From: Atrichornis clamosus
Taxonomy: Eukaryota; Chordata; Aves; Passeriformes; Menuridae
Assembly: GCA_013400975.1 (NCBI GenBank)
Contig: WBMZ01004639.1
Location: 1 to 64,000 of the forward strand
Direction: 5' to 3'
Length of the DNA stretch: 64,000 bases
The notes under the pieces are model-generated. The model saw nothing but the letters and a program-made list of their open reading frames with translations. It was not told where the DNA came from and made no database searches. Of this stretch, positions 35,313 to 47,935 are shown piece after piece (the first letter of the stretch is position 1; each line of letters starts with the position of its first letter). The position numbers and the translations under genes are program-made.

Positions 35313-37129
35313 GCTGCCTGGGGCAGAGCTCAGGGCTTGGAGCTTTACACTGTCCTTGCTTTGAGGGCGGTGCGTGCGAAGCTGCGAGCTCTGTGCAGCG
35401 CAGCTCAGCACCGTCCACACTCAGCCTTCCTCCTGCGGTGCCCCCTTAGCGCCGGGGGGGTAAAAACCCCCAGGAAATCCTGCATATGCCTCAGTCCCCG
35501 AGCAGTCCCCGTCCCAGCTCCCACCCCAGCCCCTCTCCGGATGAGAAAAGCTTTGCAAGGCACGGGCTCTTCCTGCTGTGGGTGCACAGAGGGCTGGCCA
35601 GGCTTGGCTCGGGAACGCAGGATGTCCCCGGTGCCTCTCCTCCCACAGCAGCTGTGTTTGTGCCGAGCAGTTCCCGAACACGGCGTTCCCTGGCTCCCCG
35701 ACGCCTCCCGGGGACAGCGACTGCCTGCAGCAGGGGGTGTGGGCACGGTGGGCTCCCGACTCGCCAGGACTCCTGGGCAAATCATTCTCCTCTCAGTCCC
35801 TCCACGTCCGTGTTGGTGAGGGGACACACAACCTCACCTGCTCCTGAGCTTGATTATGCCTTTAAAATGTCTCAACATTCCTCGCTGGGAGCGGTGGATG
35901 TTTCCCGTCCTGAACACCTCGTTGCTTCACTTGACAAATTGGGTTCATTCTGCAGCTCATTCCTGTTTTCCCAGGAAATCCGACAAACTCAGAAGGATTT
36001 AGTCCAGGTTGTTGTCTGGTTTTCTTTATTCTTTTTTCCTCAGTTATTTCTGCCAGTGCAGCCAGCCCCATTCTCTGACCCGTGCTGCTGACAGGCCTCA
36101 TGGTGCAGCTTGGTGCTGATTTCCCACAGCCAATTATTAAAATACGTTATCTGCCGTTTCCTGTCTGACCCTGTGTGGGATGCTCAGGTTTCTGCAGGGA
36201 TTTCCTTCCTCCTCAGAACCCTGTGAGCAGCCAAGCAGCCAAGCCCTTGAGTTTCCCCAGTGGGACCTGGTGGGGCAGAGGTGAGTGTGGCCCTTGGAGG
36301 AGGATGATGATGCTCTTCCTCAGCCCAGCATTCCCAGCGGTTTTTCCAGCATTTTATTCCACTCACCACAAGTTTTATCTTCTCTGTGACAAGGATTCCC
36401 ATTTGCTTCCAGTTCAAATCAAGGCTTAATAAATGGGATCAAGCAGGAAAATGCCTTTGCTGCCTCACACAGGTGCCTGGGCAGGACAGCCCTGCCTCGC
36501 CAGCCTCGTGCTCCACCTTTAGGGAATGAAGGGTGCTCCAGCTGCCAGACTGAGCCCTGAAGGAATTTTAAATCTACTAATTACTGGGTTTTTTCCAAGC
36601 AATTTGCTTGTAACACCTTGTAGATCCGAGGATCAGTCCACAGAGATGCAGAGGAGCAGCTCCTGCTCTGAGACCGACACATGGTGCCTGGGGTAGGACA
36701 AAGCAGGATTTTCCTTTGTTCTTCAGTGCAAAGATGAATTCAGGCCACTGGGAGCAAAGAGGGAGAAAGGCAGCACTGCCTTGCTTGGGGGATCTCTTCC
36801 GTGCCAAAGACTTGGGGCTCTGGAGACCACCCTGCCTCAGTCACCCCTTTGCAACAACGGGGGCACCGCCAGGGATGGGAGAGGGGGATGTTTCATTTTT
36901 AGACCTCATGTCTCTCTTTGGGGCTGGTTAGACCATCCCACAAGTCTGGAGCCTCTTTCCTGGACCTGTGTGTGACTTCGTCTCATTTTGGGGTCGGGGG
37001 TTTGCTCACGAAACCCTGAGTGCACAACTCGGGGTCCTTCTCTGTAGTGAGGCCAAAGGTTGTGGGGTCTGAGAGGGGGAGAAGGGGAACGTGGGGAAGG
37101 TGACCCTGCCAGCCCAGGTGAGGAGAGCC

Positions 37130-37565
37130 TGAGGATGGCTTGTTTTTTCTAGAGTTATAAACCAAAATGAACAAAGAACATTCGGGCCAGAAAGTGCCAG
37201 TGGGTGCTCCAGGTCCAGGGCTGTGGGCAGAGCAGAGCTGGGAGAGAATGTGGTGAGATGGGAGCAAATGTGGTGTCTGAGAGCAGCTGAAGGAACAGAC
37301 AGGAGCACTTCACAGCGCCTTCATCACTCAGGTCAGAGGAAGCCAGTGGAAAGGAAGAGCATGATTTGATCAGACAGGCAATTTTGGCAGCTGAATGGGG
37401 ATGGAGAGAGGTAGAATTGGTCAGAGGGTAAGAGGCTGCAATTATCCAGGCAGGAGAGGGACAGGCTGGAAGAGCTGAGCTCTCACAACAAGAAGAGAGG
37501 TCTGGAATGGAGAGCAAAATGCTACAAGTTGGTGCCAGCAGAAAGTGAGGAGAGGCTGAGGGTCA
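37130..37565 (-). mobile_element. Possible ancient L2-like LINE 3' relic
   Basis: The + strand is purine-rich. Read on the minus strand, the sequence gives TGGATAATTGCAGCCTCTTA, then a Ser/Leu-coding stretch, then GCTGCCAAAATTGCCTGTCT and GATCAAATCATGCTC. This order resembles the end of L2-type ORF2 (the DYCN...AAARI region). Identification is from memory of consensus layout only. Confidence 0.35.
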
Positions 37566-40500
37566 GAGATGATCCCGGGATAGGGAAATGCCAAACTCCA
37601 GGAATGGGTGCATGCAGGTACCAGCTTAATAACACCCCTGCTGTTTGCATTTCCAAGGGGTACGTGCCCTCAGTTTCCTAAGAATAAGCATTTTTCTGCA
37701 GTTTAAGGAAAGACAGCTGAACCCTTTCCTTTGTCAGGGGTTTGGAAATTAAAATGTAAAAGAATTGGTGTGAAGTCCTGCAGTAAATCCATGGTCATCT
37801 GGGCTGTCCCTCTGCATCCCGGATTCCCAGGCATGACACAATGCCTGATCCTGAGCCACTGTGTGGCAGGGGCCAAATGTCTGGAATAATGAGCTCTCCC
37901 TGGTCACAGACCATTCATGGCCTTGTGGCAAACGTCCAGATCATGGGCTTTGCACTTCATTGATTCAGTGACACAATCCCTACAATTAATTCCCTGGAAA
38001 ATCTGAGAAGGCAAACATTTTTATCAGATTTGCTCAGGATTAGCCAGTTCTTAACATCTGCGTATCTAGGCAGCCTCTCCTATGCAGAAATGTAATTTAT
38101 GGAAGCCCTTTAATAGATTCCAAGTGCTGTGCAATCAATTAGGAAGCTGCTGTTCAAACAGACAGCCCCAGAGCTGAGTGCCTGTTACTCAGCCCGTGTT
38201 CCACTGGGTGCAGGGCAGGGAGATGACTCTGAGAACGTCATTCTGAAGTGGCTTTTGGGACTTCCTTTTCGGTCACTTTGTAATGATGAAAACATAACTT
38301 TTGAGAAGACAGGTCTCTGTGCAAGGCTGATGTTAATCTGATTCCTGTTTGGTGGCTTTTTGGTTGTTTGGGGGTTTTTTTGGTTTTGTTTTTTAAATGT
38401 TCCCAAATGTAGTTGGTTTTCAATCCTCCTAGTGATTACCAGAGAGTCCCGGTGATGGCAGATGGGATGTAAAATTTTGGGGAATATTCTGAATGAGGGA
38501 AATGATAAAGGTCTGAGAATAAAGTGTGCCTAAATCATGTTTTCAAAAAATGACATGGATTTACGAGTCTCCATCCCATGAAAGCCATCCACTGACCAGG
38601 TATTCACCTAGAGAGGCACCACGTCCCTGGCAGTGGGAATAAAGCAGTCTCCCATCCCAGTCTGTGTTACAAGTGTTACTTCTGGAAAAGTGTTCCTGTT
38701 GTGCCTGGTTTGGAAGGGAGCACACAGGTCCTGGTGGCGCAGGGACAGAGCAGAGCCTGTTCCACAGCTGAGCAGTGGGGCTGGGAGCTCCAGACTCTGC
38801 ACTGAAGAAAGATTTTCCAGTTCTTCCCAGTTTGTTGCTGGAAGGGGAGCGGCTCAGGCTGTGTGCCGTGTCCTGCCCCAGCCCACGGTGGAACTGGATC
38901 CCTGCTGGTTGTGGATCTCATCCTCCACCTGCACAGCCCAGGGAGGTGCAGGGCAGGAGGGAAGGTGAGGTCATTCCTCCTCCTGGGACACTGCTGGGCT
39001 TGGAGAGGCTTCAGAGGCTGTGGGACGTGGCAGGAGCAGATGGAATGAAGACCAGTGGGACCAGAGGGAGTTGGGCACAGGCTGCTGCTGCTCAGACAGC
39101 CAGGGAGAAGCTGGAGGCCAGGATCCAACTGCAAGGACGTGCTGGGCAGGGCTGAATATAAACTTCTTTCTTTTTAAATATTCCACCTTCCCAAGCTGCT
39201 TTTCACTATTTAAAATTTTTTTTTTCTTGTTCTTTTTCTTGTAAAGCTTCTCTACCTATTTTCTAGTTCCAGCCCTGTTTTGAGGAGGAGCTCACCAGGG
39301 ATGTGCTGCAGGCAGATGCATCCCAAAGCTGGAGCCAACCTCAGCCCCATGACTCCTGGATCATGCAGTTCTCCAAGGCAGCTGCCAGCCCAGCTCAGTT
39401 TCTCCAGGATGGAGCAGTGGGGAGAAGCTGTGGTCACCCACTGGAAGTGTTTAAAGGCATTTCCCAGTCCTGGAGGGCCTGCTGCTGTTGCACAGCATCA
39501 GTTGCATGAACAGGGGGCTCTTTAGAGCCATGTGAGAAGTCCCTGTGTGTGTGTGTTGACAAACATGAATTCAGACCAGCTGTAACTGCAGGTTTCTTGG
39601 TCTGTACAACCTCAGACAAAAAGAGAATGGGACCTATTAAGATATTTTTTCTGTTCAGCTTTGCTGCTCATCCTGGTGTAGAGAAGTGACAGAAGAACTA
39701 CAAGATTTTTCAGCTGGCAGAGGGGCACATGACAGGCAGGGTCTGGGCAAATTCTCCTGGGGGTGCTCACCTGGCACCTGTGCACTGGCTTTGGTTTCCT
39801 GGAAATCCATGAGTTTCTGAACCCTTGGCTGCTCTTGTCACTAAACTTTATTCCTAACTTGGCATGTTTGATATAAGGGGATAATCAGGTGCCTGTAGCC
39901 AAGTTTTATAAACTTTTCTGAGTTTTGGGTGCTTTGGCTTCCTGTGGGCCCAGCACTAGACTGGTTTGTGTGGCTCCTGCTGGGGCAGCAGCCCCCTAGT
40001 AGTGGCGCTTTCAGAGAGAAGATATTTGTTCCATATGTTTTAGATCAGCAGTTAAATCAGGGGTTTTCAATGTTTGTGGGTGCCTTGACATTCTTATTCA
40101 AACAAGCCATTCGGTGGCAGAATTATGGAGGTTTTAAGGTTGCAAGAGCCTGAGCACTTGCAGGGCTCTTCTGAGTGATTCAGTCCCCTCACAAAACCCA
40201 GGAGCCCTTCCAAGTGTGGGGTTATCTGCAAAGCCTCGGCCAGAGAGCTGGCTTTGGTAAAACAAGGGACTTCCTCAAATGGGAGCTGAGCAAAGCCCTT
40301 CACTGCTAAAAATCCATCCCCCTGCTTGGCAGGAGAGCTGCTGTGGGGTGGGAGGGCTGGAGCTGCCAGGTAGCTGGAGCTGGGCACTGGGGAGGACCCT
40401 GTGTCCCGGGGATAAAGTGCTGCTGGGGAAGTGCAGCAGATTTAAAACAGGGAGCCTTGGGGAGCTTAGGCTGAAGGTTGATGAGGTTTTTCACAGGAAT

Positions 40501-42128
40501 TTACTAAGGCCAAGCAATGTGTGTTTTGGTGCACAGTGTAGGGGGGATGTTGCTTTTTCCATGGCTCTGTTACTGTCTTGGTTTGTGGATATTTTCCTTC
40601 TTCCCTTGAATGCTGAGAACTACAATGAGGTGTGAGAATGGAGGGTCGCAGCACTAATAAAGGGTGATCACTCCACTGACCCAGGCTGTGAATGCCTGTG
40701 AGATTTAGAGCTGCCACGTGCCAGTTCTGCTGCGAAGTATCCCTAATAGCAATAATGTATGATGAATTCAGCTCTTCCTGTGTTAAATCTTGAGTTCAAC
40801 TTGTGGAACTCAGAGCTGAGCCCGTCCTCAAAGCAGGGCTTCACCTCCTGGTGTGCTGAGCAAAGGGCAGAGCTCGTGGCAGGCACTAAGGACTTTTGTC
40901 TTAAACTTAAGGGAGGTTTGTGCCTGTGCAGGTCACACCTTTCTGAGGATGTCACCGTGGGGGCTGAACAGGTTCTCCCACAGCAGCCAAGAGAGAAAAC
41001 TGTGACCCCCCTGCCTGGCTGCACCACCAGTGCTGGGGGTAAATTAAGGAAGTGCCAATACATTGGAAAGGGCACTTGCAGGTGGCAGCAAGGAAGAGGA
41101 ATAGAGGAGCTCTGGGAGCCAGAGATGCTCTGGGAGGTGCTGTGAGTGTTGGAGCTGCAGCTGAGCCTTCCCAGCAGAGAATTCCTGGCCATGGCGCTGT
41201 TGGCAGCACAACTCTCCGGGGTGTCATGGCCTGAAACACCCTTGGGTGTCTCTGCTGAAGCTCAGGGAGGTTTTATTCCTTTCAGTGAGGAGCATCAGGC
41301 TAAAACAGCTTCTACCTCTGCCCCCCTCCTTCAGTAGAGGCCTTCATGGTCCTCTGATTCCTGCCCTGCCAGCAATGCTGGAGAGCACAGGACGTGTCAG
41401 CAGGAATGGCAGTCAGTTATTTCTGCTTATTTTTGTCTCCATGGCCTTCCTGCCTTCCCATAAGGAGTGCGAGTCGTGTCACCAGAGCCACCAGAGCTCC
41501 AGCAGTGAGGTCACATCTGGAGCAGGGGGTTCACGAACTGTGCCTGGGCTCCGACGGCTCCAGTCCCTCTGCAGACGGTCCTGTCCAGGGAATTCCCAGC
41601 TGGATTGGTGATCCCGGGAGCGCTGGTGGTTGTTGGCAGCCTCCTGCCACTGGATGTTTATCTAAGAGAGGAGAAGATGAGTGGCTTGGAGGAGGAGTCA
41701 CCTCGGATTCCTGCAAGGTTTGGTGTTGCCTCAGCTTCAGAGGCAGCACGTCTTCAGGCAGGGCCTGAGCCGAAGGAAAGCTTTGGTAAAATAAGGGACG
41801 TGCCCCACATGAGGACACTGAGAGGCCACCAGCAGCCTGTGGGCCCCTCCCTGCCTTGAGAAAACTGCAGGGTAACCAAGGGTGGCTGGGTTTGGGAGTT
41901 AAATAAAGTGAAACTGGATGTATTTTAGTCCCAGCAGAACTGCACGTGAAATGCTGGTGCATCTGACAGAACCCCTTGCACACAGGCAGGATACAGGGAG
42001 GGAGTGTTCTGGGCAGGGAGCTGGGAGATGTTCCAGGATTTTCATTTTTCAGGGAAATATCCTGAAGTGTTAGTGCAGAAGGGGGTTTCCTGAAACCCAT
42101 GGGGAATGGTCTTTACTCCCCTGAGTAC

Positions 42129-42400
42129 AGAATCACAGAACTGTTCAGGTTGGAAAAGCCCTCGGAGGCCACAGTGTCCAACCCTCCCCAGCACTGCCAA
42201 GGCCACCCCTGCCCACGTCCCCAGGTGCCACATCCACAGGGCTGTTAAACCCCTCCAGGGATGGGGACTGCACCACTGCCCTGGACAGCCGGTTCCAAAT
42301 CCTTCCATGAAGAAATTGTTCCTAACATCCAATCTGAACCTCCCCTGGCACAATTTGGGGCCCTTTCCTCTTCTCCTGTTACCCGTTACTCTGAGCACGT
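42129..42400 (-). mobile_element. CR1 LINE 3' fragment, distinct subfamily
   Basis: AGAATCACAGAACTGTTCAG, GGTTGGAAAAGCCCTCGGAG and CCAGGGATGGGGACTGCACC define a CR1 subfamily shared with the copy at 47703. Confidence 0.85.
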
Positions 42401-43395
42401 TGGGTTTTGTCTGCAAGCCAGACTTGCCAAAATCCAGTTCCAGGGGGCAGCTCGTCTCGAAGGAGGGACCAGAGACCTCTTTCCATTCCTTGGGGGTTGT
42501 TCTGGCTCCCAGCACTCCGCTCTGCCCCGTGGGGGGAGGCTGAGGGAGCAGCCAGGCCGTGCAGGGACACGATGCTGCAGTCACCAGAAAACAGCAGTGC
42601 TGGGACAGCTTTGGGCTGCACAAGGACCTGGAGATCCGAGTGACAGCCCCTCGGTGCATCAGCAGGCCCTGGGGCTCTCAGGGGACTTCCATGTATATAT
42701 TTTTCATCCTGTTTAAACACTCTCCCCGCTCCAAACCCTGGGTTTTCCGCCGTTCGCCTGCACAAACATTGGCACGTTCTGCTCTCTGTGTGCGTCGTCT
42801 CTGCGAGATTTCCACGGGAAACTTTCCAAGCAGGGATTGTTTCACAGTCCCTTTCAACCCACAGGGGAGGTGGCCAGACCCGGGGCATTTCCCAGCCCTG
42901 ACTTGGGAGTTGGTCTCCTCTTCCTCCCACCAGCTCCGCATTCCTGGGAGAGAATTCCGTGCTGCCGGTGTGTTCCCGATGGAGGGGCTGCATCCCTGCC
43001 TTCCTCATTTCCCAGCTGCTCTGCTGCCGGTCTCTGATCTCACCCACGAGCGTGGCAGAACGTCTGGGAACGGAGGCACTGGCGGGATCCCATGGCCCCG
43101 GCGGGAATGAGGGGGTCGTGCTGCATCCCTGGAAAGCGGGGGCTCCCCTCTGGAATGGGGAGACCTCTGCTGACCCAGGGTCCTGTGAGAGCTGCCAAGC
43201 TCCTGGGCCTTAGGAAAACATCTCCCTGTCAGAGGTCTCTTATCTGGAGTTGTAAAACTCTGTGGAAAGGGTTTCCAAAATGAGCAGGGTCTAAGTGAGA
43301 CTCTCCATGGCTGAGGGACTTCCAAAAGGAATTATTGAGGGCATGCCCAGATGTGCTGCTTAAGCTACAGAAGCCTGTTCTTGGTATAATTTTTC

Positions 43396-43402
43396 TTCAT
43401 CA

Positions 43403-43434
<32 letters not shown>

Positions 43435-43435
43435 G
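43396..43435. repeat. (ATT)n microsatellite before a 25-N gap
   Basis: About eleven ATT trinucleotides follow ATC-type variants. N bases occupy 43436-43460, after which related ATC/ATT-like sequence resumes. Confidence 0.95.
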
Positions 43436-43460
43436 NNNNNNNNNNNNNNNNNNNNNNNNN

Positions 43461-43690
43461 TTATCATTGTCATCACCATTATCATTATTGTTATATTTTA
43501 TTATTATCTATCATATATAATATGAATATATATAGAATATATTCATACAAAACACATATATTACATATATAGTGCATATATTCTAATGTATTAATATAAA
43601 TATATTGCTATATATGTAACTCTATAACTAGTTATATAGTTACTATTATTAATAGATTACAATAACAACAACAATAATAATGATATCCAT
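43461..43690. repeat. AT-rich low-complexity tract
   Basis: Imperfect TATATA, TTATTA and ACAATAA-type runs extend about 230 bases, with many short self-complementary blocks. It stands out in an otherwise GC-rich intron. Confidence 0.85.
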
Positions 43691-46600
43691 ATACACTGAG
43701 ATTTCTGTCCAGCAATCAGCTCATGTACCAGCTAAAAGCAGCTGCCTAAGAGAGAGTTGGGGTCTTTTTTAAAGTTTAAATTGCAGAAAAATGACCGGGA
43801 AAATGGCATTATGGGTTTTCTGGGGTTTTTTCCTCAATAATTGTGGTATCGAGTGTTCTTCAGTCGCAAGTGAAAAGATGAGGGGTTGAACTGGAGATCC
43901 TGCGAGCCCAGCTCTGGCTCTGCTCAGCTCCTCACACATTGTCACCGTCCCAGGGAATGGAACTCCAGCCCCGGAGCTGCCCCTTTCCCTCAGTGGCTTT
44001 CCCTGTGTGATTGGAGCTGCCGCAATCCCTGCCTCAATTATGTGTAGGAGAGGGCAGGATCCAGCTCCCCCTCCCTGGGCTGTCCTGGCTTTTGCAGAAC
44101 AGCAGAAGAGGGAAATCACAACCTCAGCTGCAGCTGGAAGCTGTGGCTCTGAAGCCCCCGGGAGGAGCAGCCAGCTGGGAAGGGGCACTTCCAGACCTGA
44201 GCGGCCCTGGAAAACCACGGGGGGTTGAAACTCTGCTGGAGACTCCGTGGCTGATGGAGGATGGTCCTTCGAGATGTGTGATTTTGGACAGATGTGGGAA
44301 GAGTCACCAAGCTGCTCTCAGAGGGCCTGGGGCCAGCGAGCTGCCAGCCTTTCAAGAATTCAGTCATGTGGGCAAGGATTCCTTTAGGATGAGTGAGCCC
44401 AGTTTGTGTCCAACCCTGCCTGCAGCCCTCCTGTGTCCAGCCTGGATTGGGACCCCCATTTTGGCTGTAGAAGCACTAAAAGCATCCTGGTGTTCACAGA
44501 TTGAGCAGGACTGATGATTCAGGGCCTCTTTCCAGGTGTTTCACAGCACAGGTCCTTCCTGGTTCCTCCTGGAGATAAGTAGGGCTTAAAACACTCCCAT
44601 CCCACTGGCCCAGATGAGAGCCTGAGGGGCAAAGGCTCTCCAGCTCATTTGGAAGCCCTCACCTGTCTAGAATTGATCTGAAATTTGGGAGGACAAAACC
44701 TCCTTCTGCAGTTCCTCCTGTTCCTGCTGTCCAGTGGGACCGATGATATCTCGGGCCTCGCTGGGATTAGTCCTCATTTCCTCGCCTGGCTTTGACAGGA
44801 GGCAGGAAGCACAGGAAATGAGAAATAATTGAATCAGTTCTCACAGATTGGTTTGTCTCAGATCCAGTCTGAGGGATGGGTGAAGGCCTGGGATGTGTCT
44901 GGGGCTCAAAGCATTTCTCTCTCTAGCAGAGCAATGTGCAGAATTTCATTAATGATTGCAACCCCCAGGCCCTGCAGAGCAGAACAAGGGTTGATGGGAT
45001 GGTCTGCTTGGAGGTGATAATCCAAGCCCAATCCATCAGATCCTCTGGGATGTCGAGGTGTTATAATAACCTGAGTGGCTTTGGGAATTTTGGCAGTGGT
45101 ATTTATATCTGGAGAGCAGAAATGCATCAGGCATCAATGCCCAGTGGTGATAAGGGCAAGAACAGACCAGAAAGTGAAACTTTCTGAGTATTTTTGTTGC
45201 TGTTGGTTCTCAGATTGTCTTTCCTGTGCTGGTGTAGAGTGTTATTACCTCGGGAAAACAGGGATGGGGCAGCTGGGCTTGGCTTTGTTTACTGCATTTC
45301 ACTAGAGCCAGAGGCAGTTTGGCTCCCATGCTCGAGAAATAAATCCAGTTAACATTATTAATTATTGTAATTAGGTATTCGGAGCTTTCCCTGGGGAGTT
45401 GGGCCTCACTTGAGGAAGTGTCAGACCCGGAACTCCCCTCTGCCTTCCAGCAGCTGGCAGAGCCCAGGGTGGAGCTCAGAAGGGTTGGGTAGGAAGGGTT
45501 CCTGGTGGGAAGCTCCCAGGACCCTGCCTGCAAGGACAAGGATGTGCTCCAGCACCTCAGGCTCAGCCACAGCTGAGCCCAGGAACTGCACATCCCAAAA
45601 AGCCTTGGAAGGCTCGGCTGCTGCTCCCAGTCCCATCCCTGGTGCCTTCCCACCTGGGGAAGGGCTTAAGATTCCAAAGGGGACCATTTCTCCTGCAAAA
45701 GCATCCTGCTGCTCCCCAGCAGCTCCCTGGCTCCTGTGGAGCTTCTCATGGCCTTGGCAGTAGGGTTGTCTGGGCTGGCTTGTGAAGACGTTTGGAAATG
45801 GAGTGTTTGTCTTGAGGAAGCTGTTCCATAATGTGCAGGATGTCAAGTTCACATCCAAAACTCTTGGAAATCAAGGCTCTTCCTGTAATTTCAGAGCGTC
45901 ACAGGGCCCACACTTGGATGGGGATTGGGTTGTTCATGGCAGGGGCTTTGAGATGTTCAGGTTTTATTGTGCCAGCAGTCCATGGATGGGTGTTCCTGGC
46001 CCTGGTGGAGGAGTGAAAGAAATCCAGTTCTCCCTGCGGGGCGGGGGCTGCTGGAAAGGGAAGTGTTTGGGTCCCTGTTGCTGAGTAACAAAAGGATGGG
46101 AATAAACACAGATCCGGAGCAGCACAGCCCCTTCTCAGCCCAGGGAGGGACCTGGTGCTCCCCAGGGAGAACCTCCCCAGCCTGTGCTGGTGCGGGAACT
46201 GGAGAGGAAGTTTTCTTTCCTTTCATCACTCCTGTTGTTCTGACGGATTCCTCCTGCGCTGCTCCCGAAGCCTGACGGAGCAGTGGGAATGGAGAGGCAG
46301 GAGGTCGCTCTGAGGGCATCCTTGCCAGAGTCTTCCAGAAAAACTTTCAGGAAGACGAGCTGGAGCCCCGTGGGACAAGGAGAAAACGGATGTGACAGAG
46401 CAGAGCAGCCCCCGTGGGTGGGTTCAGTCTGAGGGGGTGCAGAGGAATCCGTGCTCCCAATTCCATCTGTGCAGAGCTCAGCAACATTGCTGGAGCTGGC
46501 TGGTGCTAAGGGGAAGCTGGAAGTGACCACTGATCCCTGGATTGCTCTGCAGCCTCCCCTGAGAGAAGGGAGTAGTGGCTTTGGAAGTTTGCTCGAGTGA

Positions 46601-46823
46601 GTCAGCGGCACCAGAAAACATTTTTTGGTCATCTCGTGAAATACTTTACAAATCTTACAGAAAGAATGGCTGAAAATTCCTTGCTGTCACTTGGAGAACT
46701 CGGGGTATTTAAGCAGATCTCCTGGCCATAGAGTAAGGAAACACAAGGGTTCTGGAAGACAGGACATCCATTGCCACCAGCACCAGGGACACTTGGTCAG
46801 GGAAGGGTCTTCAAGTCTCTAAG

Positions 46824-46883
46824 TCTATTAAAATAAATTCTATTAAAAAAAATTCTATTAAAATGAATTCCATTAAAATGCCA
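46824..46883. repeat. 15-bp tandem repeat, four copies
   Basis: The unit is TCTATTAAAATAAAT with one to five changes per copy. Confidence 0.9.
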
Positions 46884-47042
46884 TGTTCTGAACCTCTGAC
46901 TGCAGTTCATGTCTCCCCCACTCCAATGAGTGCCTAAAGGCTCTTCATTTCCCATTTCAGGGATTTAAAATGTTTATAATAAAATGCACTGGTTGATGTT
47001 AAAAAATTAATACAAATTTGGATATGTCATACCACATCACTT

Positions 47043-47385
47043 GGAATCACAGAACCATGGAATGGTTTGGGTTGGAAGGGATCTTAAACACCATCCAGTG
47101 CCACCCCCGGCCATGGGCGGGGACAACTCCCACTATCCCAGGGTGCTCCCAGCCCCGTCCAGCCTGGCCTTGGACACTTCCAGGGATCCAGGGGCAGCCA
47201 CAGCTGCTCTGGGCACCCTGTGCCAGGGCCTCCCCACCCTCCCAGGGAACAATTCCTTCCCAATATCCCATCTATCCCTGCCCTCTATCAGTTTAAAACC
47301 ATTCCCCTCGTCCTGTCACTGTCTGCTCCTATAAAAGTCCCTCTCCCTCCCTTTTTTAGGCCCCCTGAAGGTACTGGGAGGCCTC
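47043..47385 (-). mobile_element. CR1 LINE 3' end
   Basis: GGAATCACAGAACCATGGAA, then GGTTTGGGTTGGAAGGGATC and the conserved body, ending in a diverged CCCTTTTTTAGGCCCCCTGA segment. Confidence 0.9.
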
Positions 47386-47702
47386 TTCCAAAATTTGTCA
47401 ACATTAAACCCAAAATCCAAAAGATCATCATCAGAGCTGTAATCAGACCAGTAAAACTTGGTGGAGAAACTTATATGTGGTATTTCCTACTTTTTGATTA
47501 ATGTAATGTTCAACTTTAAGTGCAAATCTATTTTATTTTATTCCCTGGCATTACTGAGCCCTTCCCTGCCATTCCCTGGGTGTTGCAGCTCTGTGGCGAT
47601 GTTGGCAGGAGGTTGTTCCTGGGATGTGAAATCACCTCGGGAACCATGGATTAACAGCAGATCCACATCTCAGCTTCTTTGCTGCTTCTTGGCCTTAGAA
47701 CC

Positions 47703-47935
47703 AGGGAATCACGGAGCCCTTAAGGTTGGCAAGGACCTCCAAGGTCAGCAAATCCAACCTTTGCCCAAATCCCCCTGTGTCCATAGCAGGAATTCCCAAA
47801 TCCACTCATTTTTTGAACACTTCCAGGGATGGTGACTCCACCACTGCCCTGGGCAGCTGTACCAGTGCTTGACCATTCTTTCAGTGAAGAAATTTTTCCA
47901 AATATCCAACCTGAAGCTGCCCTGGAGCAGAGGGG
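47703..47935 (-). mobile_element. CR1 LINE 3' fragment
   Basis: AGGGAATCACGGAGCCCTTA, GTTGGCAAGGACCTCCAAGG and CCAGGGATGGTGACTCCACC match the subfamily seen at 42129. It lies only about 320 bases beyond the copy at 47043. Confidence 0.82.
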
